DNA of 64,000 bases from Devosia sp. A8/3-2 (GTDB lineage Bacteria; Pseudomonadota; Alphaproteobacteria; Rhizobiales; Devosiaceae), in the NCBI GenBank assembly GCA_025452255.1, contig CP104974.1:2582156-2646155 (forward strand). Reading direction: 5' to 3'. Under the pieces are notes generated by a model that was given only the letters and a program-made list of their open reading frames with translations, did no database searches and was not told the origin of the DNA. The translations under genes were made by a program, and so were the position numbers. Below, piece after piece: positions 33,983 to 43,961 of the stretch (position 1 is the first letter of the stretch; the number at the start of each line of letters is the position of its first letter).

Positions 33983-34005
33983 GCGGCTCGCGAGCAATAG
34001 CAATG

Positions 34006-34035
34006 AAACGGCGGTCCGCAGGGGCCGCCGTTTTT
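34006..34035 (+). terminator. Rho-independent terminator after lon
   Basis: AAACGGCGGTCC-GCAG-GGGCCGCCGTTTTT makes a strong stem with a T-run. It begins 24 bp after the corrected lon stop and ends before the convergent MFS gene. Confidence 0.88.
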
Positions 34036-34048
34036 CTTGAGGGTGCCT

Positions 34049-35445
34049 CTACGACGCAGATACGGCGCGGCGCCGACCGAGTATCGCCAATCCCATGGCC
34101 AGAGCTACGAGCCCCGCAGAGATGAGGAAACTCGCGGTGAACGCCGTGCCAATGCTGGCGGGAGGCGCTTGCGCAATCTGGCCGGTGCCCACCAAGGCGG
34201 TGAACACCGTCGCCATCAGCGATGCGCCGGTCAACAGACCCAAATTGCGGGACAGGCCAAGCAGGCCCGACAATACACCCTGCTCAGCGGCTGGTGCCGC
34301 GACCATGACAGCGGCATTATTTGCCGCCAGAAACAGCTGGAAGCCGGGGGTCAGCACGATCAATGCGCCGACATAACCAGCCATGCCCATCCAACGCGGC
34401 AGGAAGGCAAGGAGCAGAAAGCCCACAATCGTTTCGGCGAGCCCCAGCAGCAGCCCGCGCCTCGTGCCCAGCCTGTCAACGATGCGCCCCGCCGGAGCGC
34501 CGGCAAGCGCCGCAGTCGCCGGGCCTACTGCCATGACGAGGCCGGTCAGCGTCCCATCAAGTCCCAGTGCGAAGGCCGGGAAGAACGGGCCGACCACCAG
34601 AGTAGACATCATGACGGTGCCCGGGAGCACGTTCATGCCCAAACCCGCGCCGATGACTCGGTCACGCAAAAGCGCGAGCGGCACCGGGGATGAGGCGAGC
34701 GCAATTGCACACGGATGAAGGCGAACAGTGCCATGGCCGCCGGCACGAGCAGAGCAGCGCCACCCCACGGCGTGGCAAGGCCTGCTCCGGTGGCAGCAAG
34801 AGCATATAGACCCAGTGTCAGGGTAAGGAGCAAGGCACCGGGCAAGTCCATCTGCCGCCTTGGTGTGCGAGGCAGGCTTGCCGGCAGCACCCGCAGCGCC
34901 AACAGCAGGATCGCCATGCCACCCAGTCCCAACAGACCGAATGCTGCCTCCCAACCCGGGCTTGCCATCACTATGCCGCCCAATGAGGGGCCCAGAGCCG
35001 TACCGACTGCCGACATGGCAGCAAGCAGTCCCATGGCCGCGCCCATGCTGTCTTCGCGCACCACGTCGCGCGCAATGGACATCGGCAAGGCTGTAATGAT
35101 GGCTCCACCTATTCCCTGCAGGGCACGAGCTGCGATTAGCAGCCCAAGGTTCGGACTGGCGGCACACAGCGCTGAAGCAATAGTGAACACCGCCAGCCCC
35201 GCCAGCAGCACCCGGCGGTGACCATGCAGATCGCCAAAGCGTCCGGCGGACACGATCGTCACGGTCATTGAGAGCAGGTAGGCCAGGATCACCCATTGCA
35301 GCTCGGCCAAGGTGGACGGGAAGCTTAACGCCAGTGTGGGCAAAGCAATGGTCGCGATGCTGATGCCCAGAGAAGCGAGCAGCGTGGCGCCGGCCAGCGT
35401 AATGAGCGTGGAAGGTGTAGCGGTTCGGTGGGGCCCGGATTGCAT
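34049..35445 (-). CDS. MFS drug exporter, DHA2 (14-TM EmrB-like) type (frameshifted)
   Basis: About 465 residues. The ATG at 35445 follows AGAGGA. Frame one holds motif A (FGDLHGHRRVLLAG), IAARALQGIGGAIITALPMS and a second motif LGPSLGGIVM. It shifts near 34690 after LFAFIRVQLR; the second frame continues SPVPLALLRDRVIGAGLGMN, with RIVDRLGTRRGLLLGL and SLMATVFTALVGTG. It probably exports drugs or dyes by proton antiport. It is divergent from a MerR gene with a SoxR-box-like palindrome between them. Confidence 0.87.
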
Positions 35446-35487
35446 AGGTTCCTCTTGAGGCAGGGTGAAGCGGGCGCTACAATCCCA

Positions 35488-35505
35488 CTTCAAGTCAACT
35501 TGAGG
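35488..35505. promoter_or_regulatory. SoxR-box-like operator between MFS exporter and MerR gene
   Basis: Read on the minus strand the site is CCTCAAGTTGACTTGAAG, differing at two positions from the E. coli SoxR box CCTCAAGTTAACTTGAGG. It falls in a 19-bp spacer after TTGACC, the arrangement used by MerR-family activators. The -10 (around GATTGT) is weak. It lies just upstream of the MerR start codon. Confidence 0.65.
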
Positions 35506-35511
35506 TCAAGC

Positions 35512-35929
35512 GTGAAACTGCTCGACATCGGCGTTTTGTCGGAACGCACCGGGGTACTGGCCTCGGCGCTCCGCTATTACGAAGAAGTCGGCCTCATCGC
35601 GCCGGTATTGCAGCGCTAGGCTGCGCTGCCAGTACGGGCCGGAAACCGTAACGCAGCTGTCATTGATTGCCCCGGGGAAAGCGGCTGGCTTCTCGCTCGA
35701 TGAGATCAAGGGCATGTTCAATGGAAATAGCGCTCCCGAGCTGCCCCGCGCGGAGCTGCGGCACCGGGCGGACGCTATCGACAGGCAGATCCGCGGTCTG
35801 GCAACACTCAGAGATGCGCTGCGGCACGTCGCCGAGTGCCCGGCGGAAAACCACATGGCCTGTCCCAAATTCCAGCAGCTGCTGCGCTTGGCATCGGCCT
35901 ATAAGAGGGGCGGGCGCCACCGCCCGTGA
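35512..35929 (+). CDS. MerR-family regulator, SoxR-like but without the 2Fe-2S cluster motif (frameshifted)
   Basis: About 139 residues. The GTG start gives VKLLDIGVLSERTGVLASAL, the winged-helix HTH with SALRYYEEVGLIAP. The frame breaks near 35617; the other frame continues RCQYGPETVTQLSLIAPGKA, FSLDEIKGMF and the dimer helix LRHRADAIDRQIRGLATLRD. The C-terminal sensor segment ends HVAECPAENHMACPKFQQLL with two Cys, unlike the four-Cys CIGCGCxxxxxC of SoxR. It probably controls the divergent MFS gene and itself; the inducer is unknown. Confidence 0.82.
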
Positions 35930-36119
35930 ATTCGTGAGCAGTCTGCTGCCAAACTTTGTCAGCACGTACAGGGCAGAAATAGCCAACCGCTCGGATGCGA
36001 AGAACAAAGCGTGTACGCACTCTTGTAACGTCCTCGTGAAGCAGTTACATCAATGTGCCTGCCCGGAGGGCTGGACCGTGAGGTCGTGGCGCGGCAGGTC
36101 AAGCCATGGAGCCAAGACC

Positions 36120-37318
36120 TTGAACAAGGCACTCGTCGTCATTCTTGCCGCCGTCACGCTGGATGCGATCGGCATCGGGCTGATTTTCCCGATTCTGCCG
36201 GCGCTGCTGCGCGATGTTGGTCACGTCAGCGAAGTGGCGACGCTGCTTGGCTTGATGTTGGCGCTTTATGCGGCGTGCCAGTTCCTGTTTTCGCCGGTCC
36301 CGGGCGTGTTGAGCGACCGCTTTGGTCGTCGCCCGGTCCTGCTGGTCTCGCTGGCCGGGGCCGCGATCGACTATTTGATCATGGCCTTCGCGCCACACCT
36401 GTGGATGCTGGTGCTGGGGCGCGCCATTTCGGGCATCAGTAGCGCCAATATGGCCGTAGCGACGGCCTATATCACCGATATCTCAAGCGAAGAGGAACGG
36501 GCCAAGCGGTTCGGCCTGTTCCACGCCATGTTCGGCATCGGCTTCATCATCGGTCCGGTGCTGGGCGGCGTTCTCGGCGACTTCTGGGTGCGTGCCCCGT
36601 TCATTGCGGCCGCGCTGCTCAACGGCGTGAACTTTGCGCTGGCGCTGTTCGTGCTGCCCGAATCGCGCCACGGCACACCCGGCGCCAAGTTCGACCTCGA
36701 CACGCTCAATCCATTCAAGCCCCTGAAATGGGCGTTGACCTTCAAGGCATTGATTCCGCTGATGGCCATTTTCGTCATCATGAATTTCGTCGGCACCATG
36801 TATGGCACGATCTGGGCGCTGTTCGGGGAGGACAGCTTCAAGTGGAATGGCATGATGATCGGCCTGTCGCTGGGGGCGTTCGGCGTGTTCCATGCCGGGG
36901 CGCAAGCCTTCCTCACCGGGCCGGCTGTGGCCCGGCTAGGCGAACGCTGGGCGTTGGTGGTCGGCATGGCATGTGAGTTAACGGCCCCGGTGATTCTGGG
37001 CGTGGCCACGCAGGGCTGGGTGCTGTTTGCCCCGGCGCCGCTGTTTGCGCTGGGCGGCATCGGCATGCCCGCGTTGCAATCGCTGGCCACCACCCAGATC
37101 GGTCCGGACAAGCAAGGGCAATTGCAGGGGGTATTGGCGAGCCCGGTGAGTCTGGCTGCTGTATTCGGCCCGCTGTTTTTCAGCTTCGTCTATTTCCAGC
37201 TGCGCGGCGGTTGGCCGGGCTTCACCGGATCATCGGCGCGGGCATCTATCTTTTGGCGCTGCCATTGATGCTCGGAATCCAGCGCACGCGCAGACCAGTT
37301 CCGATGAGCGCAGAATAG
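36120..37318 (+). CDS. TetA-like MFS efflux protein (TTG start, frameshifted at the end)
   Basis: About 399 residues, 12 membrane segments. The TTG at 36120 has GGAG eight bases upstream and gives LNKALVVILAAVTLDAIGIG, which matches TetA starts. Further TetA-like parts are LSDRFGRRPVLLVSLAGAAI (motif A), IWALFGEDSFKWNGMMIGLS and GGIGMPALQSLATTQIGPDK. Near 37225 the frame shifts; the other frame reads IIGAGIYLLALPLMLGIQRT and stops at 37316. Close in pattern to TetA(C)-type tetracycline/proton antiporters, but substrate is not proven and no tetR is adjacent. Confidence 0.85.
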
Positions 37319-37523
37319 GGCGGAAAACCGCGGGCAAGGCCCGGAAAACGGGGCAAAAGCGGGTAAACCGGACTTGCCGGGGCGAATTTTCCGGTCCAAT
37401 AACAGTTTTGCACCGTCTGGCACGTCAAAACGCCTGGAATTCCTTGCCTTTCATGCAGAATCGCAAAAGGGTTGCGGCGATTGGTTCGCCACAGAGGGCG
37501 GGCATTCACTGTGAGGAAACGCT

Positions 37524-37796
37524 ATGAACAAAAACGATCTGGTTGGCGTTGTCGCCGACAAGGCGACGATCACCAAGGCACAGGCCGCCGAAGCGGTTGA
37601 CGCAGTGTTCGAGGCAATCACCGGCTCGCTCAAGGCTGGCGAAGAAGTCCGCCTCGTCGGCTTCGGCACCTTTGCGGTGTCGCAGCGCAAGGCATCCACG
37701 GGCCGCAATCCTGCGACCGGTGCAGAGATCAGCATCCCGGCCTCCAACTGTGCCAAGTTCAAGCCCGGCAAGGGCCTGAAGGACGCGATCAACTAA
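37524..37796 (+). CDS. hupB: DNA-binding protein HU
   Basis: The protein has 90 residues and starts MNKNDLVGVVADKATITKAQ, with the beta-arm segment GRNPATGAEISIPAS and end FKPGKGLKDAIN. It is a nucleoid protein that bends DNA. In relatives hupB follows lon directly; here two transporters and a MerR gene separate them. Confidence 0.96.
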   Translation: MNKNDLVGVVADKATITKAQAAEAVDAVFEAITGSLKAGEEVRLVGFGTFAVSQRKASTGRNPATGAEISIPASNCAKFKPGKGLKDAIN

Positions 37797-37824
37797 TAAG
37801 AACGAAAGTTCTGCTTTAGTGATC

Positions 37825-37859
37825 GGCCCCGTGCGCATTGCGCCGGGGCCAATTCTTTT
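37825..37859 (+). terminator. Terminator after hupB
   Basis: GGCCCCG...CGGGGCC encloses an inner GCGC-ATT-GCGC stem, followed by AATTCTTTT. A strong hairpin 28 bp after the hupB stop. Confidence 0.8.
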
Positions 37860-37929
37860 GCTGCTGCCAGTTGACGGACGGCACATCCCGCCCTAATCAG
37901 GGCGCCTTACGCCGGCCCGTTGGGCCAGC

Positions 37930-38006
37930 GGGCGATTAGCTCAGTTGGTAGAGCGCCTCGTTTACACCGAGGATGTCGGCGGTTCTGAGTCCGTCATCGC
38001 CCACCA
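37930..38006 (+). tRNA. tRNA-Val (anticodon TAC)
   Basis: The acceptor stem GGGCGAT pairs with ATCGCCC, then A and an encoded CCA (38004-38006). The anticodon arm is CCTCG-TTTACAC-CGAGG, anticodon TAC for valine. The T arm reads GGCGG-TTCTGAGT-CCGTC, with an eight-base loop instead of TTCGAGT: one extra T, a likely sequencing insertion. It follows hupB as in many alphaproteobacteria. Confidence 0.93.
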
Positions 38007-38012
38007 TAACCC

Positions 38013-40728
38013 TCACCATTTCAGTTGCAGCCCGACTCGCGCGGTGACGCTGGAGCGATCGCCGCCAGCCACATCGAACGAATAGCTGGCATTGGCGAAA
38101 TAGCTGAACTTGTCGTTGAGCTCCCCGGTTACCCCTGCGCCGATTTCAAGCACGGTCGAATCGCCCGAGGTGGTCAGCACGTCATTGTCGAGCCGCGTGG
38201 TGAAATCACCCGTGTTCTGCCAGAGATTGGCCGTCAGCTCGGGCTGGATGAAGCCGTTCTCGGTTTCGATGCGATTATAGAGTCGTGCGCCAAGTCGCCC
38301 AGTCAGCGTGGTGCTGCTGTCAAAGCTGATATCGGCGAACGGATCGCTGGCATCGCCGAAATTGGCGTAGTGCACGATGGCCTGAGCCTGCGGCTCGATA
38401 GCCCAGCCGCCACCCAAGGCAATGGGGTAGCCGGCCTCGATGGAGCCGGTGAGGCCGTAGCCATCGACATTGATGCCTACGCCGCGAGTCGAGGTGACGT
38501 CGCCGGTGTAATAAGACGCCATCACCACGCCATCGAGGTAGAAGCCGTCATTGTTGACGCGGGTGGCATACGCGCCGACGGACGCTGCGCCCGTGCCCAG
38601 TGTGCCGGTGTCGTAATTGGCCCAGCCTGTGGCAAAGCCACGCAGACCCCCGCTCATGTGCGAATAACCCGCAAAGACGCCGGCCTGTGTGGTCGAGCCA
38701 TCCTCACCCACGACCGAATAGAGATCGGTGCCAGCCCGGAAGCCGCCAATGGTGCCGTCGAATGTGGGCGCCACGGTGCCCGACCAGCCCGCCGTCAGCG
38801 AGCTGCCCAGCGCCCGGAACCAGGCGTTGCGCTTTTCGGTGTCGGCATTGGGCAGATAGGCCTGCTCGCCGCGCCGGTTATGGAAGGTCGACAGCGATCT
38901 GATCGCCAGCAGATAGGCCGATGGCTGCAGCGCCGCGTAGTTGGCGGCCTCGATGCGGTAAAGCGGCACGACACCGCCTGCCAGCAGAAGCGAAGCATCG
39001 GGCAGGGTCGCATGTCTGGTCGGTGCGACGATGGCGTATCCGGCCGGCGTTACAGCCGGCATTGTCGGCGTTGCCGGTGGTGGTGAGCCCGGAGGCAGCG
39101 GGCCGTCCTCAGGTGGCGTCGGCAAGGGTTCAGGGGTGACCGCCGGCGGCGGTACTGCAGCAGGGGCTTCCGGATCCGGTGTCGGATCGACCGGGGCAGT
39201 GGGCAAGTCCGGGGCAATTGGGGTCTCGCCTTCCTCGATCGCGCCGGGCGCCACGGGTGCCACTGGCTCAGGCGGCGGAGGCGGGGGCACCGGGACCGGC
39301 AGGAGTTGCGAGCGCAGATACCAGTTCTGCTCCTCGCCCGCCGCAACGCCGCCGCGGAACAGGAAATATTCTGTAGGCGCCCGCGGCAACGGCCCGGTCG
39401 AGCACGAAGGCATCGGTGGCTGTGCTGCCGCCATTGGTCGCCTGCACCACCATGATGCCGCTGCCCGTGGTACCACCACCGGGTCCGCCGGCATTGACGA
39501 TGCCAATACCGGTGAGGCCATTGGCCAGCCCGCCGGAGATGATGAGTTTGTCCGAGGGCGACCCGTCCACACCCAGATAGGTATCAAGCAATATCGAGCC
39601 GCCAATACCGGTGTAATTGCCCCGGATCGTCAAGGTATCGGTCGGGCTCAGCGCGCCCAGCTGCGTCATCTGGATGACGCCGGCATTGTTGACCTGAACC
39701 AGAGAACCGGCCACGGCAGGGGTGATATTGGCGGCGCCGCTGGCAATCAGATAGCTGCTCAGAATCGATGTCCAGCCGGCCGGTCAGGCTGGTAGCATCG
39801 CCGAGCACAAGATTGTCGCTCAGGCTGAGGCGCGAGCCATTGTTGAGCTGGATGATCTCCCAATTGATGAACTGGCCGCCATTGATGGCAGAGCTGTTCT
39901 CGAATTTGAGAGTGTCGCTGGCCACAGGCGCGCCAGCTGCGGCGCCTTCTGCCGCCATCGATATTGCCGGCGGCCGCAATGGTGTTCGCGCTCAAATTGC
40001 CAAGCGTCGCAACATCGGAATCGGCACCCATCAGCACGTTGTCGAAAATGGCGCCGCCGGTCCAGTCGAAGGTGTCATTGCCGAAGCTGGCGCGGATCTC
40101 GCCCTCGATGGAGCCGCCAGACACCCGGATCACGTCGTTGCCGCCGCTGGTGCTGACATTGCCCCCGATGGCGCCGCCGGACACTACGATGGTGTCGAGG
40201 CCAAAACCGGTCACCAGATTGCCCAGAATCTGTCCGCCGCTGAGATAATAAAAGTTGTCGGCAAGCTTCATGTCGACACGGCCGATCGTGCCGCCGCTCT
40301 GCTCAGCGTAGTCGCCATCCACAAAGGCGCCCGTGATCGTGCCGCCAGTCATCAGGAACGTGTCGTAGCCGTCCCCTTGCTGCAGGCCCGCGACGGTGCC
40401 GCCGCTCATCTGGAAGTCATCGATTCCACTGCCCTGTTCTGATCGAGGCGGTCTGGCCCGAACGGATAACCACCGTGTCGGCACCAGCACCGAAGGAAAC
40501 CGTACTGGTGATGACGCCCGTGCCGCCTGCGGGCAGGGTCAAACTATTATTGCCATCCGGATCGAAAAAGCCGGCAGAGGTGCCCGAGTCGCATACATAA
40601 GTGTCGTCTCCCGCAGTGACGACAAATACGCAGGCTGCGGTGGCACTGCCCGCACTGCCCAGTAGTAGTGAGCCGGAAATTGCTGAAATTACAGTGAGTT
40701 GGCGCTTAGAATTTGGCTTGAAAAACAA
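38013..40728 (-). CDS. Autotransporter (type Va) with beta-helix passenger (about four frameshifts)
   Basis: About 900 residues. A TTG at 40728 follows GGAGG by six bases and gives an extended signal peptide (KRQLTVISAISGSLLLGSAG, cleavage near SATAA). The passenger has at least seven 20-residue repeats of pattern sGGxIxGnvxxxxGnDxixx (about 40406-39990). A Pro-rich linker (PVPVPPPPPPEP) precedes a C-terminal beta-barrel of about 290 residues ending in Trp (ARVGLQLKW), typical of outer-membrane autotransporters. Breaks lie near 40445, 39965, 39765 and 39385. Likely a surface adhesin; the ligand is unknown. Confidence 0.85.
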
Positions 40729-41015
40729 GGTTGGCCTCCACGGTTCTGATCCCGTCAACTTTGAATCGTCTCGCAAAATTCATCATAGGCTCACTTCGGC
40801 GTGAGTGACTACACGGAGTTTGTGCTGCGTTAATAATTAGTACTGCCAGCCCGATAGCTGGATGGCGGGCTTGGCCTTGCGGCCCCGCGCACGGTTTTGG
40901 GAGTTTCCCACAGGGCACTGAAACTTCTTCAAGAAAGGCGGTTTTCGCCGCTTGACTTCACATGGGGGCTGGGTACATCGACCCCACGTTGCGCAGACAA
41001 GTTGAGTTTGCCGCT

Positions 41016-41092
<77 letters not shown>

Positions 41093-41132
41093 CCCTTTTC
41101 TTAGGGTTTGCGCGTTTCAGTTCCTTACAGTT

Positions 41133-42284
41133 TCAACTTTTGGTTAGACCGAGTTTCAACTTTTTGAACTGGTCTGTTCCTCGCTGAGAATTTTCCTTCC
41201 CTTCTTGCGCTTCATCCACCGTGCGGATCGCCGCTACATTGACGGGCATGTAGTCCTTTTGCAGCTTTCGGTTCTCATCGATGGAGTTGCCCATCTTAGC
41301 AGCCATGGATTCTACCGACCGCCTCCAGCGTTTGCTTCCACGGATCCTGTGCGACGAATATCCATCAGCCTGCGCGTTTCTGCCGCCGCCAAATACTTGA
41401 GGACGGAGTTCCACGAAGTCGCTGACCAGCTTGTCTTTAGTGTACGGCACTGGATTGCGAGGCCGCCCGCCCTTTTCGCTGGGCGCGAATCCTCTCGTGC
41501 GGAAGATGGGAGCGTCTTCATGAAGAGCAAAATCAAGGGTTTCGACATATGCCTCAACGAGGCGGCGGGTCCGGCGCGATAAGATTCCTAATGCCGGTAC
41601 GCCTGTTTTGCTGCGTCCAATAAGGAAGGCCATATCGGCCCTGCTGCTTACGGCTTCCGCTGGCGTGAGTTTGCGGCTGTCAACCGGAGCAAACTGGGTG
41701 TCCCACGAAATTGCGACAATGCACGCAAGTCCGACCCGATTAATTCGGATCGCATGTTTTACCAACCGCACTACCTCATATTCGCGCCAAGTCTGGGTAC
41801 GGCCCGGCACCCCAGTCTTGCGGATCGCCTTTGACGGATCTCCTGGCGGCGCTATTCATAGGCACGCCATATCTTGAGAGCGCGACCTGCCTCACCGATG
41901 CCCTTTTTAAGTATGAGGTGATGGTACCAGCGATCCAAGAGGAGGCGGCAGTGCCGAAAGCTGGGTCTATGTAGACACCCAGCTCCTTTCCCAGTCCTCC
42001 CGCGTCCTGATGGGCTTCTTTGCCCACTCTTGAGTTCGACGAAAACGGGTGAAACCATCACCTATGCTCCCCGGTGGATTAAACCGCCCTGCGGGGGTGG
42101 GTTCCAGCCCGCGGCGCGCCTTCTGGTATCGCTCTTCCCATTCCCGAGCGATCTTCCACGCATCGGGGCCGTCTGGACCGCAACTGACGTTTTGAAACCC
42201 AAGTTTTTTCATCGTTGGGGTTGGAAGCCAGTACCCATATTTTCCTTTCCGGATGACGTAGTGCTTGAGCTTGATGTCAGCCAA
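41133..42284 (-). CDS. Tyrosine recombinase (integrase) next to tRNA-Asp (frameshifted)
   Basis: Three frames join to about 380 residues. N-terminal part from a TTG at 42284: KHYVIRKGKYGYWLPTPTMK, with SAM-like arm-binding region. Middle: GTITSYLKRASVRQVALSRY. Catalytic part: RINRVGLACIVAISWDTQFA, RRLMDIRRTGSVEANAGG and the likely catalytic Tyr in LQKDYMPVNVAAIRTVDEAQ. Breaks occur near 41990, 41800 and 41350; the natural stop may be 41156. It probably catalyses integration of an island at tRNA-Asp. Whether it still works cannot be judged through the frameshifts. Confidence 0.78.
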
Positions 42285-42402
42285 TCTGCGCGAGCCTCTG
42301 AACGAGTCTGCAATGGCGGAGAAGATGGGGCCGTCCGGAATCGATGAATGCAGGCCGAGCCGATAGGTACTGGCAGGGCAAAGTCCACGCGGCGCGGACA
42401 AG

Positions 42403-43120
42403 CTATCCCTGATGCAAACCCACATCGACAATGGCGATGTTGAGCAGCCGGGTCATGGCCTCGAAGGCCCCGATACTGTCCCGCATGCGGATGCGTTCGA
42501 TCACCTCGCCATGATTGGGCAGGGAGGCGCCGGGCTCCCGAGCGCGAGATGGTTAGGCGGAACGAATAGGCCAGCGCGGCGCCGATCGTATTGGACAATT
42601 GCTGGAAGACGATATTTCCGCTGGCCCGCAGCAGGGCGGTGTGGAAATCGATGTCGGCCTTGTTGAAGGCCTCGAAATCCTGCGCTGACTTGAAGCGGCT
42701 CATGCGGGCAAAGGCGTCTTCGAGGGGTGCGATTTCGCCGGCGGTCGCCCGCAATGCGGCAAAGCGAGGCGGCTGCCGGCTCGATGACCTGCCGCGCTTC
42801 GATCAGGCTCAGTACCAGCTCGGCGCTGGGCTGCAATTCCATGGACCGAGCCAGCACGTCCGGATCGAGCAGGTTCCAGGCCTCCCCGGCGCGGACCACG
42901 GTGCCGATGCGCGGCCTTGTGGTGACCATGCCCTTGCTATCGAGCACCTTGATGGCTTCGCGCACCGCGCTGCGGCTGATGCCGAAGGTTTCGCAGAGGT
43001 CGGGTTCAGGGGGAGCGCGCTGCCGTGCGGATATTGCAGGCTCAGGATGCGCTGCGCGAGGGTCTTGACGACATGGCGATGCACGCGCGGCTTGAGCAGG
43101 GGCTTGCTCGTTTCGGCCAT
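42403..43120 (-). CDS. GntR-family (FadR/FCD) regulator of the sugar locus (about three frameshifts)
   Basis: About 238 residues. N-terminal winged helix: VHRHVVKTLAQRILSLQYPH, then in a second frame EPDLCETFGISRSAVREAIK and LDSKGMVTTRPRIGTVV. The FCD ligand domain shows LSLIEARQVIEPAAASL, then AFNKADIDFHTALLRASGN and a third frame ends NIAIVDVGLHQG at 42403. Breaks near 43010, 42765 and 42535. FadR-type GntR proteins commonly sense sugar acids. Its place beside the dehydratase and SDR genes suggests it controls them. Confidence 0.83.
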
Positions 43121-43192
43121 GGGCAAGGGAGGGATCCTTTTCGTCTGCGCTGGGGCAAGCCTTAACAGGGGTGTGGTGGCGGCGCCAAGCGC

Positions 43193-43961
43193 TCACTCAT
43201 GATAGAGCACCGAGCGGCCGCCATCGATGGCGATTGAGGTGGCATTGATAAATGGCGCCTCGTCGCTGGCGAGGAAGACCGCCGTCATAGCCACCTCTTC
43301 CGGCTTGCCGATGCGCCGGGGCGGATGCAGATCATAGGTGCGCTGCCGTTCGGCCGCGGGGTCGGGGAAAGTGTTCCAATAGTCCAATGCCAGCTCGGTC
43401 TCGATATAGCCCGGCGCGATGGCATTCACCCGAATATTGCGCGCCGCATATTCTGATGCCCGAGGCCCAGGTCAGGCCGAGCAGGCCATGCTTGGCCACG
43501 GGGTAGGGGAAGGTGCCGGGGATGATGGTGGAACTGTGCGAAGAGGCGATATTGACGATGCTGCCGGCGTTGCGTTCCAGCATGGCGGGCAATACTGCCC
43601 GGCACATGCGCCATACTCCCTCAAGGTCGACCGCCATGCAGCGCTGCCATTCGGCATCGCTGGTTTGCAGCGGTTCGTGAAAGACATTGATCCCGGCATT
43701 GTTGACCAGCACATCGATGCGGCCGAACCGCTCGCGCACCATAGCGATCGCAGCGTCCGCCGAGGCCCGGTCGGTGACGTCGGTCTGCACGAACAGGGCA
43801 TTCTCGCCGAGCCGTTCTGCCGTTGCCTTGCCCGTTGCATTGTCGCGCTCGGCGATCACGGTGGCGGCGCCTTCGCGTACGAAAGCCTCGGCTATCGCGG
43901 CGCCGATGCCGCGTCCTGCGCCGGTAATGATCGCGATCTTGCCGTTGAGCCGCATGTTCAC
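43193..43961 (-). CDS. SDR-family dehydrogenase (frameshifted)
   Basis: About 255 residues. Rossmann motif TGAGRGIGAAIAEA, NNAG in VLVNNAGINVF, catalytic Ser in NIASSHSS and YPVAK (Tyr/Lys). The frame breaks near 43450; the other frame continues NAIAPGYIETELALDYWNTF and ends FINATSIAIDGGRSVLYHE. Start is GTG 43961, overlapping the dehydratase stop, or ATG 43955. It likely oxidises a sugar or sugar acid in the catabolic pathway encoded here. Confidence 0.87.

Noticed and set aside
35512..35929. Calling the MerR-family gene soxR
   Set aside because: The operator is SoxR-like, but the protein lacks the four-cysteine 2Fe-2S motif; only two Cys are seen in the sensor region.
37380..37460. Sigma-54 promoter upstream of hupB (TGGCACG and CTGGAATTCCTTGCC)
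   Set aside because: The GG and GC elements do not have the required 10-bp spacing in either arrangement.
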